From: Nitrospirillum amazonense
GTDB taxonomy: Bacteria; Pseudomonadota; Alphaproteobacteria; Azospirillales; Azospirillaceae
Direction of reading: 5' to 3'
DNA length: 64,000 bases
Assembly (NCBI RefSeq): GCF_007828035.1
Contig: NZ_VITV01000004.1
Location: 573,559-637,558, forward strand
The notes beneath the pieces were generated by a model that was given only the letters and a program-made list of their open reading frames with translations, ran no database searches and was not told where the DNA came from. A program made the position numbers and the translations under genes. Each line of letters begins with the position of its first letter. The stretch's first letter is position 1. Positions 1 to 7,668 of the stretch are shown piece by piece.

Positions 1-723
1 CAGGGTGTAAGGCACGACCACGAAGTCATGGCCGTTCACCTGCTCGATGAAGGGCTCATCCCGGCTGACGTCATCGATGTGATAGAGATAGCCCAGCTCC
101 TGCAACAGCGGCAGGGTATGGGGCCCACGGCGCAGCCAGTTGGCGTTGTAGCCCACGGGCGTCTGGCCGGTGACCTCCGCCACCATGGTGCGGGCGTCGG
201 TCAGGAACTGCCGCTCCTCCTCCCGGCTCATGGCGTATTCGGAACTCCAGCGCGGGCCGTGGCCGGCGGCCTCATGGCCGCGCTTCACGATCTCGCGTGC
301 CAGGTCCGGGTTCTTGCGCACCGCCTCGCCGATCATGTGCGAGGTGACCTTGACGCCGTGCTTGTCCCACAGGTCCAGCATGCGGGGCACGCCCTCGCGA
401 TAGCCGTAGGCGAACCAGGTATTGGCGACGGGGTCGCTGGGCACGCTGTCGGGGAAGTCCACCTTGGGGAAGGGGCTGTCGGTGCCCTTCAGTGGCTGGC
501 CGCCGGCTTCGAACTGCATGGAGACGCTGATGACCAGGCGGGTGTCGCCGGGCCAGAAGCCGGCCCCCGGGAATTTAGGGGGCGCCGGCTTGGTGGCCGG
601 GGCCTTGGTCTCGGCGGCGCCGGCGGTGGTGCCGCCCATCGCGATACCGGCGGCCAGCAGGCCGGCACCGGCGCCGGCATGGGTCAGGAAGCCGCGGCGG
701 CTGGCGAAGATGTCTGTGGTCAT
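1..723 (-). CDS. Polysaccharide deacetylase (NodB-like), Tat-exported, C-terminus cut by window edge
   Basis: The minus-strand frame opens with ATG at 723 and stays open to base 1, so only the first 241 codons are present. The N-terminus has a twin-arginine signal (SRRGFLT, then an Ala/Gly-rich hydrophobic stretch ending near AGAAE), so the product is probably exported folded by Tat. The mature part carries deacetylase features: WFAYGYREGVPRMLDLWDK, then KVTSHMIGEAV, then GHEAAGHGPRWS (the metal-binding His pair region) and GYNANWLRRG. This resembles the PuuE/allantoinase-like branch of NodB-fold enzymes. The substrate cannot be told. It lies 15 bases downstream of the SnoaL-like gene on the same strand, probably in one operon, divergent from the LysR gene. 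Confidence 0.8.
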   Translation of the reverse strand, partial: MTTDIFASRRGFLTHAGAGAGLLAAGIAMGGTTAGAAETKAPATKPAPPKFPGAGFWPGDTRLVISVSMQFEAGGQPLKGTDSPFPKVDFPDSVPSDPVANTWFAYGYREGVPRMLDLWDKHGVKVTSHMIGEAVRKNPDLAREIVKRGHEAAGHGPRWSSEYAMSREEERQFLTDARTMVAEVTGQTPVGYNANWLRRGPHTLPLLQELGYLYHIDDVSRDEPFIEQVNGHDFVVVPYTL

Positions 724-738
724 GGCCGATTGCTCCTC

Positions 739-1278
739 TTACTGGGCCACCGCGCCCAACTGGCGCAGCAGGGTCAGGTTGTCTTCGATGTGCCAGTTCT
801 CGGCGATACGGCCGTCCTGGACGCGGTAGAGGTCGGTGGCGATGAAATCCACCGTCTGGCCCTTGCCCTGCACCTCACCGAAATGGCCGGTGAAATGGCC
901 TTGGAAACGGAAGTGCACGGTCACCCGGTCACCGGCCACCACCAGCTGTTCGGCGCTGGCGGTCAGGTCGGGGATGGCGGCCCGCACGAAGGCGGAGGCG
1001 GCCAGCGGCCCCGGCACGCCCTGGGCGCGGCCCGGCGGCAGGGTACGGTCGGTGAAGTCCGGCGCCAAGGCGGCGCGGGCCATGGCCTCGTCGCCGGTGG
1101 ACCAGAAGGTGGCGTAGCGGCGGGCCGCCAGGATCTCCGCGTCGGCCTGCGCCTTGGGCAGGCTGGCGTCGACGGTCAGGTGCTTGGGCTGGACCAGGGT
1201 GTCGGCGGCGAAGGCCACCGGGGCGGTTGCGGACAGCGCCAGGGCCAGGACGGTGCCGCGGACCAGGGAGGGGGACAT
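739..1278 (-). CDS. SnoaL-like (NTF2-fold) secreted protein
   Basis: A 179-residue protein with a Sec signal peptide (MSPSLVRGTVLALALSATAPVAFA, cleavage after AFA). The body matches the SnoaL/ester-cyclase type of the NTF2-like cone fold: FWSTGDEAMARAALAPDFTDR near residues 58-78, VRAAIPDLTASAEQLVVAGDRV in the middle, and the closing DLYRVQDGRIAENWHIEDN. This fold serves many small-molecule cyclases, isomerases and binding proteins, so no reaction is assigned. It is the first gene of a probable two-gene operon with the exported deacetylase. The divergent LysR gene is the obvious candidate regulator. Confidence 0.75.
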   Translation of the reverse strand: MSPSLVRGTVLALALSATAPVAFAADTLVQPKHLTVDASLPKAQADAEILAARRYATFWSTGDEAMARAALAPDFTDRTLPPGRAQGVPGPLAASAFVRAAIPDLTASAEQLVVAGDRVTVHFRFQGHFTGHFGEVQGKGQTVDFIATDLYRVQDGRIAENWHIEDNLTLLRQLGAVAQ

Positions 1279-1345
1279 TTGCGTGCTCCATCAGGGGGTG
1301 AATTCGATGACCTGACGGTACGCGCTTTGAATGTTCGCAAGAATT

Positions 1346-1364
1346 GACCTTACTCTCCAAGGTC
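1346..1364. promoter_or_regulatory. Inverted repeat, candidate LysR operator
   Basis: GACCTT-N7-AAGGTC, a perfect 6-bp inverted repeat, sits between the divergent SnoaL/deacetylase operon (start 1278) and the LysR gene (start 1386). LysR-type regulators commonly bind imperfect dyads in exactly this position. Operator function is inferred from position and symmetry only. Confidence 0.4.
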
Positions 1365-1385
1365 TGTTGTGTTATATGCAAGAAT

Positions 1386-2276
1386 ATGGCCGACACCTTT
1401 TCCGATATGGCGACCTTCGTCCGTGTGGTTGAGGCGGGCAGCCTGTCCGCCGCGGCCCGCGACCTGGGGCAGTCGCTGGCCGTCATCAGCCGCCGCCTCA
1501 GCGGGCTGGAGGAACGGCTGGGCGTGCGCCTGCTGAACCGCACCACCCGCACCCTGGCCCTGACGGAGGAGGGGGCGGCCTACCACGCCCGTTGCGTCCG
1601 CATCCTGGCGGAGGTGGAGGAGGCGGAGATGGAGGCGACCAAGGGCCGCCACACCGCCAGCGGCCTGCTGCGCCTGACCTCCACCGTGGCCTTTAGCCGC
1701 CACCTGGCCCCGCTGCTGCAGGAATTCCAGGCGCTGCACCCCCGCCTGCAGGTCCACCTGCATGCCGCCGACACGCTGTTCAACATCATCGACACCGGTT
1801 TCGACCTCGCCATCCGTTTCGGCGCGCTGGCGGACAGCAGCCTGATCGCCCGGCAGCTGGCGCCCAACCGACGGGTCATCTGTGGCGCCCCGTCCTATCT
1901 CGACCGCCGGGGCCGGCCGCAGGGGGTGGAGGATCTGCTGGGCCATGACTGCCTGCTGTTCGGCGACCCGCCACCCGACCAATGGACCTTCGCCGACGGG
2001 CGCAGCGTCCGCGTGCGCGGCCCTCTCAGCAGCAATGACGGCGAACGGGCCCATGCCTGGGCACGGGGCGGGGCCGGCCTGGTGCTGAAATCCATCTGGG
2101 ACGTGCATGAGGATATCGCCGCCGGCCGGCTGGAGGTGGTGCTGCCCCATCTGCCGCTGCCGGCCGCCCCACTGCACGCCGTCTATCCCCATAGCCGCCA
2201 CGCCGCGGCCAAGGTGCGGTTGTGCGTGGATTTCCTGGCCGACCGGCTGCGGCGGATGACTCCGACGGCGGCATGA
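1386..2276 (+). CDS. LysR-family transcriptional regulator
   Basis: A 296-residue regulator. The N-terminal winged helix-turn-helix is clear (MATFVRVVEAGSLSAAARDL, then LAVISRRLSGLEERLGVRLL and NRTTRTLALTEEG). The LysR substrate domain follows, with the typical RFGALADSSLIARQLAPNRR core. An open frame begins 14 codons earlier, but ATG 1386 gives the standard LysR start (MADTFSDMATF). It is divergent from the SnoaL/deacetylase operon, and the shared 107-bp spacer holds a palindrome, so local control is likely. The inducer is unknown. It belongs to the CrgA/DsdC-like group that often controls neighbouring oxidoreductase or hydrolase genes. Confidence 0.85.
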   Translation: MADTFSDMATFVRVVEAGSLSAAARDLGQSLAVISRRLSGLEERLGVRLLNRTTRTLALTEEGAAYHARCVRILAEVEEAEMEATKGRHTASGLLRLTSTVAFSRHLAPLLQEFQALHPRLQVHLHAADTLFNIIDTGFDLAIRFGALADSSLIARQLAPNRRVICGAPSYLDRRGRPQGVEDLLGHDCLLFGDPPPDQWTFADGRSVRVRGPLSSNDGERAHAWARGGAGLVLKSIWDVHEDIAAGRLEVVLPHLPLPAAPLHAVYPHSRHAAAKVRLCVDFLADRLRRMTPTAA

Positions 2277-2294
2277 GTACGCTGTAAGGCCGAA

Positions 2295-2337
2295 GGACGG
2301 GGCCGGGCGGCCTTGATAAGGTCGCCCGGCCCCGTCC
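2295..2337 (+). terminator. Long intrinsic hairpin after the LysR gene
   Basis: A perfect 15-bp stem (GGACGGGGCCGGGCG with its complement at 2323-2337) is capped by an inner CCTT-GAT-AAGG stem. It lies 19 bases after the LysR stop and is followed by only a short T-rich stretch. Its position and strength fit a transcription terminator. Confidence 0.7.
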
Positions 2338-2364
2338 CATTTCACGGCTTGCGAGAAGACCCGT

Positions 2365-3561
2365 ATGACCCCGTCCGCGCCCAGCCGTCCTCCCCGTCTC
2401 ATCGGCTCGTTCGGCTTGCAGGGCAGCGGTTCCACCTGGGTCTACAACGTGATCCACGCGGCGCTGGAGACGACGGGCGTCCGCATCGCCCGCTTCTTCG
2501 CCAACGACCTGACACACGAGAACATCCTTCAGATTCGGGACGCCGACGTCGTCCTCGTGAAGGCGCACGAGCCGTCGGCGGCCCTGCTGGCCACCTGCCT
2601 GTTCGCGGGCGCGCCGGTCATCGTCACCGTCCGCGATCCGCGCGATGCCGTCGTCTCCCTCATGGAACGGTTCGGCCATTCCTTTCAGGAGGCGGCGGAC
2701 GAGGTGCGCAACAGCGCCCGCTATCTGATGCGCCTGGTGGCCGACTGCCCGGCGTGGGTGCTGCGCTATGAAGACGACTTCATGGAGACGCCGGCCACCG
2801 TGTCCAAGATCGCCACCCATGTCGGCGTGGAAATCAGCGGCCAGGATGCCGATGCGATCTTCCAGGCTCACGCCAAGGACGAGGTGGCGCGGCGGATCGG
2901 CCGCTTCATCCAGGAAGGCCGCATGGGCGACGACAACCCGCGCCTGCAGTTCGACGCGGCGTCCCACTGGCATCCCAACCATGTCGGCGACGGTCAGGTG
3001 GGCAAATACGCCAGGAAGCTGACCGCCGACCAGGTCATGGCCGTCGAGATCGCCGGCCGGGACTTCATGGAACGGTTCGGCTACGCCCCCCTGACCAGCG
3101 GCTTGCCCTCCGGCTATGCCATCGACTTCGGCCCGTCGGGGTGCGTGAACCGCAGTGTGGCGCATGGCTTCTTTCGTCCGGAAATCTCAGGCGGTGCAGG
3201 GGTCATGTGGGCGCGCACGGCGACGGCTACCGTCGATTATCCCCTGGCCGGCGCCGCCACCTGGGCGCTGGGCACGGTCGACCTGGCCCTGGCCCCCGCC
3301 TTCCGGCATGGGACCGATGAGGCCGAGGTGGCCGTCGAGATCCGCGGGCGGACGATCGCGATGTTGCGGTCGGATTCGGCGGGCGAGGACGGGGTGCGGT
3401 TGAGCTTCGCGCTGGAGCGGAATGAGATACCGGCCGACGGGAATCTGGAGCTGGTGTTCCGCACCAGGGGTGCCGTGAGCGCCGCCGCGCTGGGCCTGTC
3501 CCATGATGACCGCAGGCTGGCTGTCGGCGTCCGCCGCTTGGCCATGGAATACGGCGCCTAG
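2365..3561 (+). CDS. Sulfotransferase with C-terminal accessory domain
   Basis: A 398-residue protein. Residues 17-28 (GLQGSGSTWVYN) form the 5'-phosphosulfate loop and VTVRDPRDAVVS (about 88-99) the 3'-phosphate motif of PAPS-dependent sulfotransferases, so it probably transfers sulfate from PAPS to a glycan, lipid or small molecule. The sulfotransferase domain ends near residue 240. The remaining ~155 residues look like a separate beta-rich domain with the closing signature ALGLSHDDRRLAVGVRRL, a tail I associate with alphaproteobacterial surface-glycan glycosyltransferases. Its stop shares the palindrome CTAG (3558-3561) with the stop of the convergent glycosyltransferase. The pair suggests synthesis of a decorated surface polysaccharide. 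The acceptor is unknown. Confidence 0.8.
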   Translation: MTPSAPSRPPRLIGSFGLQGSGSTWVYNVIHAALETTGVRIARFFANDLTHENILQIRDADVVLVKAHEPSAALLATCLFAGAPVIVTVRDPRDAVVSLMERFGHSFQEAADEVRNSARYLMRLVADCPAWVLRYEDDFMETPATVSKIATHVGVEISGQDADAIFQAHAKDEVARRIGRFIQEGRMGDDNPRLQFDAASHWHPNHVGDGQVGKYARKLTADQVMAVEIAGRDFMERFGYAPLTSGLPSGYAIDFGPSGCVNRSVAHGFFRPEISGGAGVMWARTATATVDYPLAGAATWALGTVDLALAPAFRHGTDEAEVAVEIRGRTIAMLRSDSAGEDGVRLSFALERNEIPADGNLELVFRTRGAVSAAALGLSHDDRRLAVGVRRLAMEYGA

Positions 3562-5588
3562 CTGTACTCAACCAGGCTGGCGGACAGCGTGGTGGACGCA
3601 AGTAGGATTTCGGCGGCGGCGACCACCTCGGCGGGGCTGACCCCGTTTATGCAATGCGCGGTGTGCCGTGACACGCAGCCCTGGGCGCAGGCCGGGTCGG
3701 CGGGGGTGGCGGGGCGCACGATGCGGTGCGGCACGCCCACAGGCCCGAAGCGGCGGGGCGCGTTCTCATGATTGTCCGGCGCCGTCAGCGGATGGCAGGA
3801 GATTTCGACCACCGGCACGGCCACGGCCGCTGCCATGTGCATCAGGCCGGAATCGTTGCCGATGTACAGGGCCGCGCGCTCCAGCACAGCGGCTGATTCG
3901 CGCAGGTCCAGCCGGCCCGCCAGGTTGTGCGCACGGCTGCCCAGGGCCTGCGCAATGGCGGCGGCGTCGCTGGCCACGTCCGTGCCACCCAGCAGCGCGA
4001 ACATCAGGTCGTGGCGCCCCGCCAGCGTCCGCGCTGCCGTGACCACCTGATCCACCGGCCAGCGCCGGCGGCCGGTGGAGGCGCCCAGGCCCAGCGCCAC
4101 CAGGATCCGGCCGGCCACGGGCGGCACCGTCGTCCAGGCCGTGGCGCGGTCAACTTCGTCCAGGTGGATGTCGCAGCGCGGCTCCGATGATGTCGGGATC
4201 GCCCCGCCGCCGCTGACCGCCCGCATCAGCGCGCCCATCACCTCGACCTCATGGCAGGGGGCGGGAATGGTCACCACATCCGTCATCATGGCGGTGAAGG
4301 CGGCGTTGAAACGGGTGAGGTCGGGCATGCGGGGGCTGGTCAGGCCATAGCGGCGCGGTACCCCGGCCAGCACCGCGATATGGTTGGCCAGGTAATAGTC
4401 GGGCATCAGGCGGGGGATGATGGTGGCGTCCACCCCCTGCAGGAAGGCGACGGCCTGGTCGATGGTGGCCTCCAGCCAGGCCGTGGCTTCGTCGGGGGCG
4501 AGCCAGGGCAGCCGCACCGGCACCAGCAGCGTGCGGTCGATGCGCGGGTCGCGGGTCACCAGGTCGCGCACGCGGGCCCCCGCCATCAACCCGATCTCGC
4601 CGCCGAACCAGGGCCGCAGGGTGCGCAGGAAGGATGTCAGCAGGACGCTGTCGCCGATCGAGTCCAGCTTCAGGATGGCCAGCCTGCCTTGCGGCGGCAG
4701 GGGACGGGCCCGCTGGTCGGGAGGGATGAAGGGGGCGAGGGCGGCAGCCAGGCGGTTGGTGAGGCGTGACAGGGCGGCGTCGATGGCGCGCTTGGCCGCA
4801 CGCATCCGATCTTCACCGTCGTCGGGTGCCTCATCCAGGACAGCGAAGGCGTCCGTCTGGGCGTCGCCGGCCAGCGCCAGCAGATCACGCGCGGCCGTCC
4901 GGCCCCGGTGCTGGTCGGCGCCGCTGGCCTGGGCCAGCGAGGGCAGGACCAAGCCGCCCGCTGTCAGATTGGCGACAGGCAGACCGGCCGTGACGGCGCG
5001 TAGCACGGCATGGTGGCCAATCCAGCGGTCCAGCGGAACGGGGGCGCTGCCGATGCAGGCGGACAGGGCGCCCACGGGCAGCAGCACGGGGCCGAAATAA
5101 TGCTCCGGCCGGTCCAGCCGGTCGGCCCGGTCCAGCCGGTACAGCGGGCCGATCACGGGCAACAGGCGGACGATCCCGACCACGGCCGACACCGGCGGCA
5201 GGGCGGCGGGCAGGGCGATCAGGCCATCGTCACCGCACAGCAGCAGGGCCGGTACCGCCATGTCCTGGGCCAGGGCCGCCAGACCGGCGGCGTCGACGGT
5301 GTCCCCCTCCAGGACGCGGCACCGCTCGTCCGGAATAACCAGCGCGTGGCCGGGCGCCCGCAGGACGGTGATCGGCACGCCGGCTGGAAGGCGGCGCAGC
5401 AGGTGATGCACGACGCGCGAGCCCAGGCGGCCAACGCGCAACACGACGCCGTAAGAATGCGTCAACCCCCATTCCCCCATGGACCAACTGCCCGTCAGTC
5501 CGGAGGCGGCTAGCCCCCGGCCGGATCCGTTCGCGGACCGCTGAATTGATACGAGGGGGAGCGTATTTACCCGGTGGTAGAGTCGCAA
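3558..5588 (-). CDS. GT9 (heptosyltransferase-like) glycosyltransferase with extra N-terminal region
   Basis: A 676-residue product. The C-terminal ~370 residues are a GT9/ADP-heptosyltransferase-type domain: GRLAILKLDSIGDSVLLTSF (start of the first Rossmann half), LVALGLGASTGRRRWP, and the signature GNDSGLMHMAAAVAVPVVEI, then a Cys-containing tail (CAQGCVSRHTAHC) common in this family. GT9 enzymes build lipopolysaccharide core or other glycans at the inner membrane. The first ~300 residues are not recognised. The start is uncertain: ATG 5588 lies in AT-rich DNA, and an internal ATG at 5480 (MGEWGLTHSYG) looks equally plausible. It is convergent with the sulfotransferase. Confidence 0.75.
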   Translation of the reverse strand: MRLYHRVNTLPLVSIQRSANGSGRGLAASGLTGSWSMGEWGLTHSYGVVLRVGRLGSRVVHHLLRRLPAGVPITVLRAPGHALVIPDERCRVLEGDTVDAAGLAALAQDMAVPALLLCGDDGLIALPAALPPVSAVVGIVRLLPVIGPLYRLDRADRLDRPEHYFGPVLLPVGALSACIGSAPVPLDRWIGHHAVLRAVTAGLPVANLTAGGLVLPSLAQASGADQHRGRTAARDLLALAGDAQTDAFAVLDEAPDDGEDRMRAAKRAIDAALSRLTNRLAAALAPFIPPDQRARPLPPQGRLAILKLDSIGDSVLLTSFLRTLRPWFGGEIGLMAGARVRDLVTRDPRIDRTLLVPVRLPWLAPDEATAWLEATIDQAVAFLQGVDATIIPRLMPDYYLANHIAVLAGVPRRYGLTSPRMPDLTRFNAAFTAMMTDVVTIPAPCHEVEVMGALMRAVSGGGAIPTSSEPRCDIHLDEVDRATAWTTVPPVAGRILVALGLGASTGRRRWPVDQVVTAARTLAGRHDLMFALLGGTDVASDAAAIAQALGSRAHNLAGRLDLRESAAVLERAALYIGNDSGLMHMAAAVAVPVVEISCHPLTAPDNHENAPRRFGPVGVPHRIVRPATPADPACAQGCVSRHTAHCINGVSPAEVVAAAEILLASTTLSASLVEYS

Positions 5589-6054
5589 TAATTAGTGCGA
5601 CAAAATGCGCGCTTTACGTTTACTAAATTGGTAATAGGCATACAACTCTGCAATAAATATAGCAGATATTATATAATCTTTGAGCATATCAAATTAGTAA
5701 TAATATTAGCAATTTTACAACTGTTTTTGACTTTGTAGGGCCATTAATCGGTGATCCTGGCACGGTTTCCCAAAGGTGGTGAGATGGTGAAACAAAACGA
5801 CGGCTTTCTTGGGGAATCCACGGCGGGCCAAAAGATCATGGCCAGCCCTGAGCCCATCAAGCCGATGCGGTGGGCCCTTCACCGGGACCGGCGTGGGCAG
5901 GGGCTGGAAAGGATTTTAGGAAATGGTAAGGGCCAGGCGGCGGCCTCGCGCTATTCGCGAAGACTTTAACCGAGACAACAGCCAATTCGTTTGGGATAAG
6001 TGGCCGGAAAACTCAACGGCCTGATCCGGCTATTCGTCCGTTACTTGAGACGAA
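5589..6054. other. Intergenic region with AT-rich island (about 5585-5735)
   Basis: Roughly 150 bases here are strikingly AT-rich (ATATTATATAATC, AATTAGTAATAATATTAG) in an otherwise very GC-rich chromosome. The segment is upstream of the glycosyltransferase and downstream of the 3' end of tRNA-Arg. It probably includes the glycosyltransferase promoter and may be a target for xenogeneic silencers. No integrase or clear att repeat is seen. An inverted repeat, ATTCGTC...GACGAAT (6033-6055), lies just past the tRNA. Confidence 0.6.
5784..5969 (+). CDS. Possible small hypothetical protein
   Basis: A 61-codon frame starts at ATG 5784, preceded by a partly SD-like GGTGGTGAG. The product (MVKQNDGFLGESTAGQKIMA at the start, basic C-terminus) is not recognised and has no membrane segment or motif. 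It lies alone between the AT-rich island and tRNA-Arg. It may be spurious. Confidence 0.2.
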   Translation: MVKQNDGFLGESTAGQKIMASPEPIKPMRWALHRDRRGQGLERILGNGKGQAAASRYSRRL

Positions 6055-6131
6055 TGGCGCGCCCGGAAGGACTCGAACCTCCAACCCCCAGATTCGTAGT
6101 CTGGTGCTCTATCCAATTGAGCTACGGGCGC
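6055..6131 (-). tRNA. tRNA-Arg (anticodon ACG)
   Basis: Read on the minus strand, a full cloverleaf is visible: acceptor GCGCCCG pairing CGGGCGC, D-arm GCTC...GAGC, anticodon arm CCAGA-CTACGAA-TCTGG with anticodon ACG, T-arm GGAGG-TTCGAGT-CCTTC, discriminator G and encoded CCA (77 nt). ACG reads CGN Arg codons after A34-to-inosine editing. A good -35/-10 pair lies 5' of it at 6169-6197. Confidence 0.97.
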
Positions 6132-6168
6132 TTTTTCGTCTCACCGGTGTCGGCCGGTGAGGTGGGTG

Positions 6169-6197
6169 CTTGTAGAGGATGATCGGGGGGGACGCAA
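6169..6197 (-). promoter_or_regulatory. Promoter of tRNA-Arg
   Basis: On the minus strand TTGCGT (-35) and TACAAG (-10) are separated by exactly 17 bases, placing the start about 30 bases 5' of the mature tRNA. A TCACCGG/CCGGTGA hairpin (6141-6160) falls in the leader. Confidence 0.6.
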
Positions 6198-6366
6198 CAG
6201 CTTTTTTGGGTCCCATTGCATTTTCTTTTCGATGAGCTTCCCCACCCCGCGAGCGGAGCGGGACGCCGGTGCGTCGCGATGCATTGTCCAGACGGCGGGG
6301 ATGGGCTATCTACCCAATCCTCCACCTTTGTGAACATTTTTGACCGTTTCGCGGAGCGCCGCCCCC

Positions 6367-6855
6367 ATGTCGTCCCATCACGCCGATACCGCCAAGAACT
6401 TCCCCGTCACCTGGGAAGAACTGCACCGTCATGCCAAGGCGCTGGCCTGGCGCATCAGCGACAAGGGGCCGTGGAAGGGCATCGTCGCCATCACCCGCGG
6501 CGGCCTGGTGCCGGCCGCCATCCTGGCGCGCGAGCTGAACATCCGCCTGATCGACACCATCTGCATCAGCAGCTACGACCACCAGAACCAACGCACCGCC
6601 CAGAACCTGAAGGCGCCGGTGGCGGTGGAGGGTGAGGGCGAGGGCTGGCTGATCGTCGACGATCTGGTCGACACCGGCAAGACCGCCGCCATCGTGCGCA
6701 ACATGATGCCCAAGGCGCATTTCGCCACCATCTACGCCAAGCCCGCCGGCCGCCCGCTGGTCGACACCTTCATCACCGAGGTGTCGCAGGACACCTGGAT
6801 CCATTTCCCCTGGGACCTGAACCCCATCGCCTACATGCAGATCCGCAACGACTGA
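6367..6855 (+). CDS. gpt: Xanthine phosphoribosyltransferase
   Basis: A 162-residue purine salvage enzyme that makes XMP and GMP from xanthine and guanine with PRPP. The PRPP-binding loop is [14 protein letters not shown], and [20 protein letters not shown] supplies the first conserved loop. The closing [18 protein letters not shown] matches the XGPRT type. ATG 6367 is chosen because GGAG lies about 10 bases upstream; the frame is open a little further. It stands alone, with a strong hairpin terminator after the stop. A second PRPP salvage enzyme, upp, is at 56.7 kb. Confidence 0.92.
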   Translation: MSSHHADTAKNFPVTWEELHRHAKALAWRISDKGPWKGIVAITRGGLVPAAILARELNIRLIDTICISSYDHQNQRTAQNLKAPVAVEGEGEGWLIVDDLVDTGKTAAIVRNMMPKAHFATIYAKPAGRPLVDTFITEVSQDTWIHFPWDLNPIAYMQIRND

Positions 6856-6877
6856 TCGCGTGTGGTCTCCGGCCAGA

Positions 6878-6915
6878 CGAACGGCCCCGCCGGGTACGCC
6901 CAGCGGGGCCGTTCG
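6878..6915 (+). terminator. Intrinsic terminator after gpt
   Basis: A perfect 13-bp stem, CGAACGGCCCCGC with GCGGGGCCGTTCG, and a 12-base loop lie 22 bases after the gpt stop, followed by CGTTTCG. Confidence 0.75.
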
Positions 6916-6954
6916 CGTTTCGAGGGAAGCGTGCACCACCCAGTTTGCCTTTTT

Positions 6955-7040
6955 CTAGGACGCGACCGCGCCCGCCGGAGGGAGCAGCGCAGGGCGCAGC
7001 GAGGACAGCCGAGTGCCGGATGGCCCGCTGGCGCCTGAAG
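6955..7040 (+). repeat. Interspersed structured repeat, copy 1 (short-middle type)
   Basis: Begins CTAGGACGCGACCGCG and ends GGCGCCTGAAG. Hairpin 1 is GGACGC-GACC-GCGCCC (6958-6973, one A-C mismatch). The closing hairpin is GTGCC-GGAT-GGCCC (7013-7026, one mismatch). The middle, AGCGCAGGGCGCAGCGAGGA, is shared with the copies at 14.1 and 24.2 kb. It lies between the convergent 3' ends of gpt and the 7072-7491 gene. Confidence 0.85.
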
Positions 7041-7071
7041 CGAACCAAAAACCCCGCGCCCGCAAGGGAAG

Positions 7072-7491
7072 CTACTTACTCTCCGGCGCCACCACGTCGC
7101 TCAGGTGCGGCGTGTCCGGGTCGGCGATGATGGCGCGCAGGGCCGAGCGGTCCTGCGGCAGCTTGCCCAGCGGCACGTCCATCAGGGTGTCGGCGCGGGT
7201 GCTGATGGGCACGGGCTTGCCGTAGATAGCATTCAGCCGCTCATACTCCGCGCGGTGGAAGGCGTCGTCCTCCTCATAGCTGGGGTAGGCGCGCGGGGTG
7301 ATGATGATGTCTTCCTGCCGCGTCGCCGTCTCGGCCGCGCGGCGCGGGCCCGGCGCCGGCACGGTCACCGTCTGGGTGGTGGCGGTGGGCTGGGCGGTGG
7401 TGGTCTGCTGCGCCCCGGCGGGGGCGGCAAGCAAGGCGCCGGACAGCAGCGCAGCGGTCACGGTTGGGAGGTGGACAAGGCGGGTCGGCAT
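7072..7491 (-). CDS. Secreted hypothetical protein
   Basis: A 139-residue protein starting at ATG 7491 with AGAGGAGA as ribosome binding site. Residues 1-29 form a clear Sec signal peptide ending in APAGAQQ. A low-complexity Thr/Pro/Gln linker follows (TTTAQPTATTQTVTVPAPGP), then a charged region with ITPRAYPSYEEDDAFHRAEY. I do not recognise the family. The linker suggests it is tethered or extended in the periplasm. Its 3' end faces gpt across a structured repeat. Confidence 0.6.
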   Translation of the reverse strand: MPTRLVHLPTVTAALLSGALLAAPAGAQQTTTAQPTATTQTVTVPAPGPRRAAETATRQEDIIITPRAYPSYEEDDAFHRAEYERLNAIYGKPVPISTRADTLMDVPLGKLPQDRSALRAIIADPDTPHLSDVVAPESK

Positions 7492-7668
7492 GGCATCGGT
7501 CTCCTCTGATGCCGGCCTCGCGTAAGGCCGGACGGTGAAGGAATCCGCGACCGCGAAGGAAGGGCCGCCCGGGACCCGGGGCGGGTCGCGGGAGGGCGGC
7601 GGCGGGTAAGCCACTTGAGACCGATAATATAGGGAAGCCCGGGACTTATTCCCAGACGGCCAGGGCGC

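Noticed and set aside
6033..6061. Phage or island attachment site at tRNA-Arg
   Set aside because: No second copy of the tRNA 3' end and no integrase lie in the window; only the AT-rich context is suggestive.
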